From a virus: a stretch of DNA of 36,844 bases. Positions 7,565-14,145 of this stretch are shown in pieces; the first letter of the stretch is position 1, and the number at the start of each line of letters is the position of its first letter. Below the pieces are notes generated by a model that saw only the letters and a program-made list of their open reading frames with translations, was not told the DNA's origin and searched no databases. The DNA lies in IMG/VR virus record IMGVR_UViG_3300042556_002861, positions 1-36,844 of that record. One strand, written 5' to 3'. The position numbers and the translations under genes were made by a program.

Positions 7565-7719
7565 TGCAGCGAGAGAATGTGAAGGATGCAACGCACGACG
7601 CCGAACGCAGCCACCACGCCGAGCGCGATGGTCACGCACAGCGAGCGACGGAAGCGAGCCCGTGTAACAGCGCGATTCTCGCGCACGCAGGCCGCATGGA
7701 ATGGGGATGGCGCGGTCAT
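7561..7719 (-). CDS. Small single-pass membrane protein
   Basis: 52 aa with an Arg-rich N-terminus (about 13-25) followed by one hydrophobic helix (about 27-50, CVTIALGVVAAFGVVRCILHI). The basic flank before the helix predicts a cytoplasmic N-terminus. It starts two bases after the stop of the preceding gene and overlaps the next by four. Function unknown. Confidence 0.5.
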   Translation of the reverse strand: MTAPSPFHAACVRENRAVTRARFRRSLCVTIALGVVAAFGVVRCILHILSLQ

Positions 7720-7721
7720 GT

Positions 7722-7946
7722 TCAGGCAGCGGCTTGGAGCTTGGCCATGTCGCGCACGACGACCTTCCCGTTCTCGATGACGACCGCGCCGCTTTCGAGC
7801 GCCGGGAGAAACATCTCCACGGCGAGGGTGAGGAACTTCGCCTTGCTGGTCACGACACGCCGAACTGTGACGAGCGTGTGGATCTTCTTTCCGGTGGCGA
7901 TGTCTGGGACGTATTGAATCGGGTTTCCGTTGTGCATGGGTTCCAT
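7722..7946 (-). CDS. First gene of leftward early operon (hypothetical, about 74 aa)
   Basis: The frame reaches 7973 with a TTG, but ATG codons at 7946 and 7937 are more likely starts; the second begins MHNGNPIQYV and has GGAA just upstream. The protein looks like a small beta-rich fold (TLVTVRRVV, GAVVIENGKVVV). It is the first gene of the leftward operon and lies next to a divergent palindrome (7968-7988), so it is probably expressed early after derepression. Not recognised. Confidence 0.65.
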   Translation of the reverse strand: MEPMHNGNPIQYVPDIATGKKIHTLVTVRRVVTSKAKFLTLAVEMFLPALESGAVVIENGKVVVRDMAKLQAAA

Positions 7947-7967
7947 TGGAATCCAAATGCGCCCAAG

Positions 7968-7988
7968 TGTCAAAGAAAATCTTTGACA
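7968..7988. promoter_or_regulatory. Divergent operator-like palindrome, TGTCAAAG-5-CTTTGACA
   Basis: Perfect 8-bp inverted arms separated by AAAAT, in the only divergent gap between the leftward early operon and the rightward 8018-10422 genes. Each arm contains TTGACA in outward orientation, so the site could supply two back-to-back -35 boxes or bind a dimeric repressor that silences both directions. No convincing -10 box was seen 17 bp away on either strand. Confidence 0.55.
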
Positions 7989-8017
7989 ATCTTTGTGCGG
8001 GGCCGAATCTCCCAGCC

Positions 8018-8401
8018 ATGAAGACCAAATCGGAAAGGATTTCCGCGCGCATCAGCGTGGATCTGAAAAGGCGGATTGCGAGAGTGGAGGAAGCCACCGG
8101 CATGAGTGAGGCGCAGCAAATCGAAGCGAGCGTTCTTGCCCTCGTGGCGTTCTTCGAGCTGCACGGCTATGTCGCCAATCCCATGACCGTCGCGCCGAAG
8201 GCGAAACCTGCGACGATCCCCACGCCGACTTTTCCCTCAACTGCACGGCCACCCCAACAGGACCCTCACTCAGTCAACGAGTCCGCGCCGACGGCCGATG
8301 CAGTCCCCCTCACTCGCAGCACCACCCCGGCGCAGCCCGACATCACCAAGACCCGCCGCGGCATCCGCGGCATGATCGCCAAAGAGAAAGGAAAGTCATG
8401 A
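8018..8401 (+). CDS. Small DNA-binding-type protein (ribbon-helix-helix-like N-terminus)
   Basis: 127 aa; the ATG at 8018 is preferred over an earlier in-frame start because that would overlap the palindrome. Residues 5-45 (RISARISVDLKRRIARVEEA, then MSEAQQIEASVLALVAFFEL) resemble a ribbon-helix-helix repressor: a basic beta strand then two helices. Residues 55-115 are Pro/Thr-rich and probably disordered, ending in a basic KTRRGIRG tail. It could regulate the divergent promoter next to it. First of three plus-strand genes before the integrase. Confidence 0.65.
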   Translation: MKTKSERISARISVDLKRRIARVEEATGMSEAQQIEASVLALVAFFELHGYVANPMTVAPKAKPATIPTPTFPSTARPPQQDPHSVNESAPTADAVPLTRSTTPAQPDITKTRRGIRGMIAKEKGKS

Positions 8402-8916
8402 ACACACAGCCAGCATCGAAAGACGACCCCGCTATCTCACCCCTCGCGCGCCGCGCGGCTGCCGTGTGCGATCGCATCGCCAGTATTCCGAGCCTCGGAT
8501 GGATCGCCATCATCGCGGTCGCGGTCATACTGATGTTCGGCTTGTCGGGTCAGGAAGCCGCAGACGCCGTCCGTCGGCAATCGCTGCCGCGCGTCTTTCT
8601 GAATGGAACGGTCACGCAGTTTTTCTCAGACGGATTCGTCGTGCGGAAAACTCCCGACACGATGCCGACGACGTCCGCTTCGCGGATTGCCTCGATGGGA
8701 GGGGGCGGCCCATCGCGCACGTTCGCCGGTTCATTCTCAGAAGGCCCATCCATCTACTACGTCTGCGGGTATCCAAAGCAAGGGGCGCTCGGCATCGGGG
8801 ACACGATTGCCATCACCGCAGTGCGCGACGGCAGCAAAGAACTGAAGGCCGGCGAGCAATGGCAGCAAGTCGCGCGTTACTTCTGGATGGCCGAAGGAGA
8901 TCGCACCGGCAAATGA
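8398..8916 (+). CDS. Single-pass membrane protein with extracytoplasmic domain
   Basis: 172 aa, overlapping the previous gene by four bases (ATGA). One transmembrane helix at about 34-50 (GWIAIIAVAVILMFGLSG) follows a positively charged N-terminus, so residues 52-172 are predicted outside the cytoplasm. That part looks like a small beta fold (VFLNGTVTQFFSDGFVV; GIGDTIAITAV). It is not needed for integration, and its position next to the integrase makes it a lysogenic-conversion candidate. No family recognised. Confidence 0.65.
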   Translation: MNTQPASKDDPAISPLARRAAAVCDRIASIPSLGWIAIIAVAVILMFGLSGQEAADAVRRQSLPRVFLNGTVTQFFSDGFVVRKTPDTMPTTSASRIASMGGGGPSRTFAGSFSEGPSIYYVCGYPKQGALGIGDTIAITAVRDGSKELKAGEQWQQVARYFWMAEGDRTGK

Positions 8917-9140
8917 TGCGCGCTCTCGTCATCATCCTCGCGCTCGCATCGAGCGCACACGCGGGCGGCCCGGGCAGCGGACGCCGCTGCAATCCCGACG
9001 CGGCCGTCTGCACCGCGTGCCGCGACTGCACGAAATGCGGAGCCTGCGCGCAGCGAGGCATGAGCTGCAGCGTCATGCGCGACCAGTCCGGTGCCCAACA
9101 GCGCGCACGCGACGCGAAGCGCGCGGCGTTGCGCAAGTAG
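8913..9140 (+). CDS. Small secreted cysteine-rich protein
   Basis: 75 aa from the ATG overlapping the previous stop (ATGA). A typical signal peptide of about 17 residues (MMRALVIILALASSAHA, AxA cleavage site) precedes a mature part with seven cysteines in 30 residues (CNPD, CTAC, CTKCGAC, MSC), then a basic Arg/Lys/Gln tail. The spacing suggests a small disulfide- or metal-stabilised exported peptide. Coupled to the membrane protein upstream; possibly a pair expressed from the prophage. Confidence 0.6.
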   Translation: MMRALVIILALASSAHAGGPGSGRRCNPDAAVCTACRDCTKCGACAQRGMSCSVMRDQSGAQQRARDAKRAALRK

Positions 9141-9153
9141 ATCCGGGAAAGAT

Positions 9154-10422
9154 ATGCCCCCACGCATCCCCAAGACCCTCCGCATCCACGGCCTCGACTT
9201 CAAGGTCTGGCACCTGGGCGACGGCAGCTACTCGTTCGACTTCAAGGACGGCGGACGGCGCCGCGTGGTGAACCGCAAGGACTTCGACAAGCTCCGCAAG
9301 GAAGCCGAACGCATCGCCCTGGCGATCGTGAATGCTGACACGGCCGCGATGGATATGAGCGCTGGCGAACGCCGCATCTACATCGCCGCGCGCGACGCGC
9401 TCGCGCCCGCCGGCATCACAGTGGACGCCGCGGCGGGCATCGTCGCCGAGGCCGCGGGCATCCTCGGCAGTCCGCACGAGCTGATTGCCGCCGCGCGCTA
9501 TTACCTCGCCCGCAATCCGCGCCGCACCGTCGCACCGCCCACCGCGCAGATCGTCGCCGAACTCATCGCCCATCTCACCGACAAGGGCCGCTCCGCGAAG
9601 TACCTCGTCGCACTGAGGCGCGACATGAGCAGCTTCGCGACCGCGCACCCAAAGCTCGACGGACTCGATGAGCAGGCGATTGCTGGCTATCTCCGCGCGC
9701 TGAAGGCAGGCCCGCGCCGGCGAGACAACGTGCGCGATGCCATCGTGACCCTTTGCCGATTTGCCCGCTCGCGTCATTACCTGCCCGACGATCAGCGCAC
9801 GGCCGCCGAGAAAATCGAGCGCATCAATCCGGGCGTCGAGGTCGAGACATGGAGCCCGCACGAGCTGGCCCTGCTCATCGAGCACGTCAGCGACCGCTGG
9901 CGGCCGTGGCTGGCCATCGGTGCCTTCGCGGGACTGCGCACGTCCGAGATCTTCCGGCTCGAATGGCGGGCGGTGAAATGGGAGCAGCGCGTCATCTCCG
10001 TCAGCAGCAAAGTCGCGAAGAAAGTCCGCGTCTCGCGCATCGTCCCGATGAGCGACAACCTGCTCGCATGGCTCGCCCCCTGGCGCGACGCCGTCGGCCC
10101 CATCTACCCGAACCGCGAGACGCACCGCATCGGCCCGGCCTGGACCACGCTCGAGCATCATCACGGCGACGAGATCCGGAGGCTCGCGAAACTCACCGGC
10201 ATCCGCTGGAGCGAGAACGCCCTGCGGCACAGCTTTGGAAGCTACCGCCTCGCGCTCGTGAAGAACATCGCCCAGGTCGCGATGGAAATGGGCAACAGCC
10301 CCGAGAAGGTCCGCGAGCACTACCACGACCCAAAGTCCGAGGACGAGGCCAAGGCATACTTCTCCGTGCAGCCACCCGAGGCCGGAGCCAACATCCTGCC
10401 CCTGCCGCTGGAGTTCCGGTAA
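9154..10422 (+). CDS. int: Tyrosine-family phage integrase
   Basis: 422 aa from ATG 9154, which has GGGAAAG five bases upstream; an upstream in-frame start would lie within the previous gene. An N-terminal arm-binding-like part with beta strands is followed by a core-binding domain (about 125-210) and a catalytic domain. Catalytic signatures: box I Arg in GAFAGLRTSEIFRLEW, a Lys-rich beta hairpin (SSKVAKKVRVSR), box II Arg in NALRHSFGSYR and nucleophile Tyr in REHYHDP. The usual second His before the Tyr is Asn (MGNSPEKV) and the HxxR His is also Asn, a variant seen in some phage integrases. It catalyses site-specific integration and, with an excisionase, excision. It ends four bases before the probable attP repeats. 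Confidence 0.92.
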   Translation: MPPRIPKTLRIHGLDFKVWHLGDGSYSFDFKDGGRRRVVNRKDFDKLRKEAERIALAIVNADTAAMDMSAGERRIYIAARDALAPAGITVDAAAGIVAEAAGILGSPHELIAAARYYLARNPRRTVAPPTAQIVAELIAHLTDKGRSAKYLVALRRDMSSFATAHPKLDGLDEQAIAGYLRALKAGPRRRDNVRDAIVTLCRFARSRHYLPDDQRTAAEKIERINPGVEVETWSPHELALLIEHVSDRWRPWLAIGAFAGLRTSEIFRLEWRAVKWEQRVISVSSKVAKKVRVSRIVPMSDNLLAWLAPWRDAVGPIYPNRETHRIGPAWTTLEHHHGDEIRRLAKLTGIRWSENALRHSFGSYRLALVKNIAQVAMEMGNSPEKVREHYHDPKSEDEAKAYFSVQPPEAGANILPLPLEFR

Positions 10423-10425
10423 TCC

Positions 10426-10447
10426 TGTCAGGAATCTGTCAGGATTC
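10426..10447 (+). repeat. Integrase arm-type direct repeats (P arm, two copies)
   Basis: Two head-to-tail 11-bp copies, TGTCAGGAATC and TGTCAGGATTC, one base different, directly after the integrase stop. A third copy (TGTCAGGATTT) lies at 10611-10621 on the other side of the tRNA-like core. Paired direct repeats flanking a core are the usual layout of arm-type integrase sites in attP. Confidence 0.6.
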
Positions 10448-10479
10448 CGCGCGTCGCCTCAGCCAACAGGTTCACCCGT

Positions 10480-10506
10480 GCGGGTTCGAGTCCCGCTGCC
10501 GGTACC
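10480..10506 (+). other. attP: attP core: 3' end of a tRNA gene (T arm and acceptor)
   Basis: Reads as a tRNA 3' end: T stem GCGGG (10480-10484), loop TTCGAGT, stem CCCGC (10492-10496), acceptor strand TGCCGGT and discriminator A at 10504. No matching 5' acceptor or D arm is found upstream, so it is a fragment rather than a whole tRNA. The preceding GTTCACCCGT would suit the variable arm of a class II tRNA such as leucine (tentative). Phages that integrate into tRNA genes carry this segment in attP so that the host tRNA is rebuilt. Confidence 0.65.
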
Positions 10507-10610
10507 GCTTTTGTGCGGTCAGTTGGTGGGCAGTTGTGCGCGTTCCCTCTGGGCGCGGCTTGAATGCGGGATTCGCGATGACGACTGGCTTCCGACTGGC
10601 GATGCAAAGT

Positions 10611-10621
10611 TGTCAGGATTT
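10611..10621 (+). repeat. Integrase arm-type repeat (P' arm)
   Basis: TGTCAGGATTT, matching the two copies at 10426-10447 at 10 of 11 positions against the nearer copy. It lies about 110 bp downstream of the tRNA-like core and just before the repressor gene end. The rest of 10507-10629 shows no gene and no other structure I can name. Confidence 0.5.
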
Positions 10622-10629
10622 GTTCGGAT

Positions 10630-10881
10630 TCAGCGGCGGGGGAAAAGCTGCTCCATGGGCACGCGGAAGACTTTCGCGAGCGTCAGCAGATCGGTGTCTG
10701 CGAGAACGCGTCTTCGTGATTCAATGGACGCCACGACGAAGCGCGTGATGTCCAAGCCTGCGAGCTGGCATTTGGCGGCGAGCTGTTCCTGCGACCATTC
10801 GCGTGCGGTGCGAAGTCTGCGGATCGTGGGGCCACAGACGTTGCGGTGTTTGTCGGCATCCATGCTTGACGAATCTGCCAT
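10630..10881 (-). CDS. Xre-family repressor
   Basis: 83 aa (an internal ATG at 10863 would give 77). Residues 17-75 are a classical lambda-repressor-type helix-turn-helix: IRRLRTAREWSQEQLAAKC, a recognition helix region (LDITRFVVASIESRRRV) and a final TLAKVFRVPMEQLF helix. It is a one-domain version without a peptidase half. Likely prophage repressor or Cro-like switch protein, placed beside attP and divergent from a small plus-strand gene. Confidence 0.8.
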   Translation of the reverse strand: MADSSSMDADKHRNVCGPTIRRLRTAREWSQEQLAAKCQLAGLDITRFVVASIESRRRVLADTDLLTLAKVFRVPMEQLFPRR

Positions 10882-10896
10882 CGGCGCGGATTGGCG

Positions 10897-10914
10897 TGTT
10901 GCATGGGTGCAACA
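10897..10914. promoter_or_regulatory. Operator-like palindrome TGTTGCA-4-TGCAACA
   Basis: Perfect 7-bp arms around TGGG between the Xre gene and the divergent small gene. The start codon of the latter (10903) lies inside it. Position and size suit a dimeric Xre protein that controls both genes. Confidence 0.5.
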
Positions 10915-11115
10915 AACCGCGCGGCCAACAAACTTCCTGATGCGCTGCTCGTGCGCTATTTCCGCGAGGGGAAGATTGAGGACGTTCGCGGGGTGACGAT
11001 TGCTGGCGACGTGGTCACGGTGACGAGCGGCGCGGGCGATGCCAGGCGCGTGGAATTATGGCGGGATCTCGGGGGCGGGCTCGGCTTTGTGCCGGATGCG
11101 GACGAGGCGCAGTGA
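10903..11115 (+). CDS. Small hypothetical protein divergent to the repressor
   Basis: 70 aa from ATG 10903; a TTG at 10891 is in frame but weaker. The sequence looks like a compact beta fold (VRGVTIAGDVVTVTSG; RVELWRDLGGGLGF). It ends four bases before the convergent amidase stop. Its place opposite the repressor is typical of a Cro-like or antirepressor partner, but no family is recognised. Confidence 0.55.
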   Translation: MGATNRAANKLPDALLVRYFREGKIEDVRGVTIAGDVVTVTSGAGDARRVELWRDLGGGLGFVPDADEAQ

Positions 11116-11118
11116 GGG

Positions 11119-11877
11119 TCAGCGCCCGAGGTCGGCTTCGAGTTCGGAGCGGAGGGCGGTGGTCGTCTTCGTGGTGCGGTCGTAGTGGGACGATTCGATC
11201 CATTTGCCGCCGACGAGGACGTGGCCTTGCGGGTCGAGGATGATCGGGAGCGCTTTGCCGTTGGCTCGCAGCCAGGCGGAGATGGCGACTCGTTCGTCAG
11301 TGCCGACGGGTGCGGATGGCGGGGGCGGCGGCGTCTGTGCGAGGTCCATCGCGGCGCGAACGCCGGCGATCACCCAGGCTTTGGTGATGCTCGTGCCTGG
11401 GCACGTCTTGCTCGTCTTCGGATCGTCGCGGTGGAAGTTGATCGTGTCTGCGCTGGCGGACAGGCCGAGCCATCGCAGGAGTTCCGCGATCGTCCAGAAG
11501 GCGGTCTGCCAGCACGCGCGACCGCGGCCAGCGGTGGCGTCGTCGCGGCCGTCGTAGTCGCCGAGGACTTCGATGCCGAGGCGGGTGCGATTGAAGGACA
11601 CCGCATGGATGCCTTGCTCGCTGGGGGGTGTGAGGCCCCAGACTCGCGAGTCGTCGGGGAAAAAGTGAGGACCGCGATCCCAGCCGCGCTCGTGCGTGTA
11701 GCCGAAGGCGACGTTCTTCATCAGTTGTTTGCTCCATCCGCTCGGGCGCATGGCGAGAGTCGGCGGGGCGGTGTGGTGACACGTCACTCCTCGGACCCAA
11801 GCCGGGCGCGCGATGGCTGCGAGATATTTGCGAAGCTCAGCGCGATTCCACGATTTCCCGGTGTTGGCGTAGCTCAC
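11119..11877 (-). CDS. N-acetylmuramoyl-L-alanine amidase (endolysin)
   Basis: 252 aa. The GTG at 11877 overlaps the lipoprotein stop (GTGA). Residues 30-165 form an Amidase_2/T7-lysozyme-type domain: VTCHHTAPP gives the first zinc His, NFHRDDPKTSKTCPGT gives the second His and the Cys, and HFFPDDSRVWGL with IEVLGDYD complete the active-site shell. A proline-rich linker (PPPPPSAP) leads to a C-terminal domain of about 65 residues that may bind peptidoglycan. It cleaves the amide bond between muramic acid and L-alanine. Last gene of the late operon, with lipoprotein and holin-like genes directly upstream. Confidence 0.9.
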   Translation of the reverse strand: MSYANTGKSWNRAELRKYLAAIARPAWVRGVTCHHTAPPTLAMRPSGWSKQLMKNVAFGYTHERGWDRGPHFFPDDSRVWGLTPPSEQGIHAVSFNRTRLGIEVLGDYDGRDDATAGRGRACWQTAFWTIAELLRWLGLSASADTINFHRDDPKTSKTCPGTSITKAWVIAGVRAAMDLAQTPPPPPSAPVGTDERVAISAWLRANGKALPIILDPQGHVLVGGKWIESSHYDRTTKTTTALRSELEADLGR

Positions 11878-12296
11878 TTGGCCACGGCGAACGCCGCCTC
11901 GCTGAGCGCGGAGGCGACCGCGCTGATGATCGTGCTCTTGCTCACGCTGCCGTGGGCGAGGGCTTCGGTGGCGATGCTTTGCACGGCTTGCGCGGCGACG
12001 GGGTGGCCGGTGGCGTTGCGCACGAGCTGGGCGATGTCGCGCACGTCCACGGCGCTCCATGCGGCGGCGGCGGCGCTGTGGCCGTAGTCGGGGCCGAGGT
12101 TGTCGGCGACGAGGCCGCGGAGCTGGGCGACGGCGACTTTGCCGATGATCGTGCCGGCGTCACGGCGGACGGCGGGCCAGTCGGTGCGCGCGCAGCCGGC
12201 GAGCATGCAGGCGATCGCGAGGGTGAGGATGCGGAGGATTGAACCGCGAAGGAGCGAAGGAAGCGAAGGGGCGGATGTGTTCATGGGTGAGGTCAT
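11874..12296 (-). CDS. Lipoprotein of the lysis cassette
   Basis: 140 aa. Lipoprotein signal with a hydrophobic core (ILRILTLAIACM) and lipobox LAGC, Cys35. The mature part is Ala-rich and helical. Placed between holin-like and amidase genes it could serve as an outer-membrane spanin or other envelope factor. The N-terminal region (residues 9-19, SAPSLPSLLRG) is encoded by a dispersed GCGAAGGA-type repeat on the other strand, so this repeat has been absorbed into the signal region. Start overlaps the upstream stop (ATGA); an internal ATG at 12284 is possible. Confidence 0.65.
   Translation of the reverse strand: MTSPMNTSAPSLPSLLRGSILRILTLAIACMLAGCARTDWPAVRRDAGTIIGKVAVAQLRGLVADNLGPDYGHSAAAAAWSAVDVRDIAQLVRNATGHPVAAQAVQSIATEALAHGSVSKSTIISAVASALSEAAFAVAK
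12241..12271 (+). repeat. Dispersed GCGAAGGA-unit repeat (family E) inside a gene
   Basis: AACCGCGAAGGAGCGAAGGA-type element, here read on the antisense strand as part of the lipoprotein. Related copies: 5158-5188, 32083-32111 and, inverted, 32249-32283. Confidence 0.7.
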
Positions 12297-12775
12297 TTCA
12301 TTGGGATGTCGTCGTGTACGTCGGGCGGTTCGCGCGGTGGATTGGCGCGGCGTGGGAGGTAGCGCTCTTCGAGGCTGGCAAGGATCGAATCTTTGCGGCG
12401 CTCGATGACTGCGCCGACGGCTCGCACGAGGGTCCAGCCGATGAGGCCGGCGAGGAAGCCGAGGCTGGCCCAGACGTGCCAGGTGAATCGCGCGGCCAGC
12501 TCGGGCCAGACGTTGCAGAAGAGGACGCCGGGGAGCATGGAGCCGACGAATGAGCTGCCGAGGATCACGCTCACGGTGTTGGCCGGAGTGCTGTCGCGTT
12601 TGCGGGCATCGAGGACGGCGATGACGGTGGCGAGCATCGCGCCGATCACGGCTACGATGTCGAATGCGCCGGGCGAGATGCCGACGGCGAAGGCGACGAG
12701 GCCGGTGATGGTGGCGAGGATGCAGTCAATCACGAGACAGTAGGGTGTCGAAAGGTGCATTTGCGCCGGGATCAC
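12293..12775 (-). CDS. Holin-like membrane protein
   Basis: 160 aa. Three to four hydrophobic segments (about 12-32, 38-55, 69-88 and 98-116) and a highly charged cytoplasmic-type tail (ERRKDSILASLEERYLPRR). Size, topology and place next to lipoprotein and amidase suit a holin or holin-like protein that opens the inner membrane. The GTG at 12775 is chosen because TTGACA lies exactly 13 bases before it, a pattern repeated at eight other starts in this window; an ATG at 12760 is an alternative. Confidence 0.6.
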   Translation of the reverse strand: MIPAQMHLSTPYCLVIDCILATITGLVAFAVGISPGAFDIVAVIGAMLATVIAVLDARKRDSTPANTVSVILGSSFVGSMLPGVLFCNVWPELAARFTWHVWASLGFLAGLIGWTLVRAVGAVIERRKDSILASLEERYLPRRANPPREPPDVHDDIPMK

Positions 12776-12788
12776 TCCGGCGCGGCGT

Positions 12789-12805
12789 TGTCAAAGGGAT
12801 TGACA
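12789..12805. promoter_or_regulatory. Back-to-back TTGACA palindrome upstream of the lysis genes
   Basis: TGTCAA-AGGGA-TTGACA, perfect 6-bp arms. The left arm is the TTGACA start-proximal motif of the holin-like gene. It resembles the early palindrome at 7968-7988, which uses the same half-site. Confidence 0.4.
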
Positions 12806-12832
12806 GGCGCGAGGCGCGTTTTGCGGCGCTGC

Positions 12833-13354
12833 TCACAGCTTCCCGGCAGCAATGAAAAACGCATCGAGCTTCGCGTCCGTGTCGTAGCCGAGCGCGGCGG
12901 CGAGCTGGATGACGAGCGGGTTGGTCCGCAGGAAATCCACCTCGTAGTCGAACTGCGCGGCCACATCGAGATTCAGCGGCGGCGGGAGCGTCGCGATGAT
13001 GGCCTGCACTTCGGTGCATTCCAGCGGCGCGGCGACTTTGCCATCCACGCGAAGCTGGCGACGAAGCTGCGACGCGGTGATGGACGGCGGCACCGGCACC
13101 ACGATGGGCACCTTGTTCCACACCTTCGCCGCGTCGTCCCAACGCAGACGGATGCCAGCGGCCCGTTGCGCGGCGTGGCTGGTGAGTGCTCCATCGAGCC
13201 AGAGCGGGATTTCCTTCGCGGCCATCATCGTCGCGGCCTGCTCTGACACTTCGTCGGAGACTTCCATCACGGTCGCCTCGGGTGCGTGCCATTCCGGTGT
13301 GGTGTCGGTGATGCGGTTGATGCCGCCACGGGGATTGAGGACGAAGAATTTCAT
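12833..13354 (-). CDS. Hypothetical tail-associated protein
   Basis: 173 aa. The ATG at 13354 overlaps the sulfotransferase stop (ATGA). A first beta-rich region with a Trp (PEWHAPEATVMEV) is followed by an acidic, helical C-terminus. Not recognised. Position between a tail-protein and sulfotransferase block and the lysis genes suggests a tail-fibre assembly or late accessory role. Confidence 0.65.
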   Translation of the reverse strand: MKFFVLNPRGGINRITDTTPEWHAPEATVMEVSDEVSEQAATMMAAKEIPLWLDGALTSHAAQRAAGIRLRWDDAAKVWNKVPIVVPVPPSITASQLRRQLRVDGKVAAPLECTEVQAIIATLPPPLNLDVAAQFDYEVDFLRTNPLVIQLAAALGYDTDAKLDAFFIAAGKL

Positions 13355-14145
13355 AGCGAGTTGATCCAACTGAATTTCTGATTGATGACTGCCGAAAGCT
13401 GGCGTCCGAGAATGTCGTGCCACTCAGGAGCGAGCGGCTTCACTTCGGGGCGGATGACGTGATCCCCGTAGGGCCAGCCCACGTCCACCTCGGTCGTGTA
13501 TTGCGCCACGTTGGAAAAATCGTGCCCGTAGAAGTCCTCGCCAAGATACTTCCACACCGCTGCCATCGTCTCCGCTGGCTTCTCAGTCAGGTCTTCTGCG
13601 TGGACGAAATGCAGCCGGTCTTTGAAGCGGGCCACGGCTTCGTGCAGCCGCTCGATGGCGATGCCGAGCGGTGGAGTTTGCAGCCATGCGGATGCACGCT
13701 TTTCCGGCGTGGTGAAATTCGCAGGGTTCGCCTCCTCCGCTGCGATGAACGGCGAAGGATGCAGGCGGCGTTTCTTTTCCAGGCTGCACAGGATGCCGCG
13801 CACGTCGCGCACCGGCACAAGCACCTTCGCATCCGGGAACACGCGGAAAAGCTGGTCGAGATGCCCGATGTAGGAGCGGCACTTATCCACTACCACGGAT
13901 CGCTCAGTGAGACCGTCGAAAGCCGACTGGCACCCGCCGCGCACGTAGTGGAAATACATGCTCTCCATCACGGGGCCGGTCACGGCTTTGGCTTCCTCCG
14001 TCTGAAATACCTTGCGGGCGATGTAGCCGATTTCGTGCAGCGGCGAGGTCGCGGTGGCATGGACACGCGGGTTCTGCGCGAGCAGGTTTTGCAACAGGGT
14101 CGAGCACGCGCGGGGAAGGCCGGATGTGAAGTGGACGGTTTTCAT
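13351..14145 (-). CDS. Sulfotransferase
   Basis: 264 aa from the ATG at 14145, which overlaps the stop of the tail protein by one base (TAATG). The N-terminus has the PAPS 5'-phosphosulfate loop pattern, TSGLPRACSTLLQNLL, and KVLVPVRDVRGILCSL at about 125-140 matches the 3'-phosphate-binding segment. The overall order (LPR loop, QNPRVHA, TSPL, VPVRD, later WKYLGE) is that of the sulfotransferase family seen in bacteria and some marine phages. It should transfer sulfate from PAPS to a hydroxyl or tyrosine. Its place between tail protein and lysis genes suggests a late substrate: tail protein, host cell-surface sugar, or small molecule. The substrate is unknown. Confidence 0.8.
   Translation of the reverse strand: MKTVHFTSGLPRACSTLLQNLLAQNPRVHATATSPLHEIGYIARKVFQTEEAKAVTGPVMESMYFHYVRGGCQSAFDGLTERSVVVDKCRSYIGHLDQLFRVFPDAKVLVPVRDVRGILCSLEKKRRLHPSPFIAAEEANPANFTTPEKRASAWLQTPPLGIAIERLHEAVARFKDRLHFVHAEDLTEKPAETMAAVWKYLGEDFYGHDFSNVAQYTTEVDVGWPYGDHVIRPEVKPLAPEWHDILGRQLSAVINQKFSWINSL

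Noticed and set aside
7968-8011. Complete sigma-70 promoter at the divergent palindrome
   Set aside because: TTGACA boxes are present but no acceptable -10 box lies 16-18 bp downstream on either strand, so only an operator-like palindrome was recorded.
10450-10510. Full tRNA gene
   Set aside because: Only the T arm and acceptor 3' strand are present. No complementary 5' acceptor, D arm or anticodon arm is found, so it was called an att fragment.
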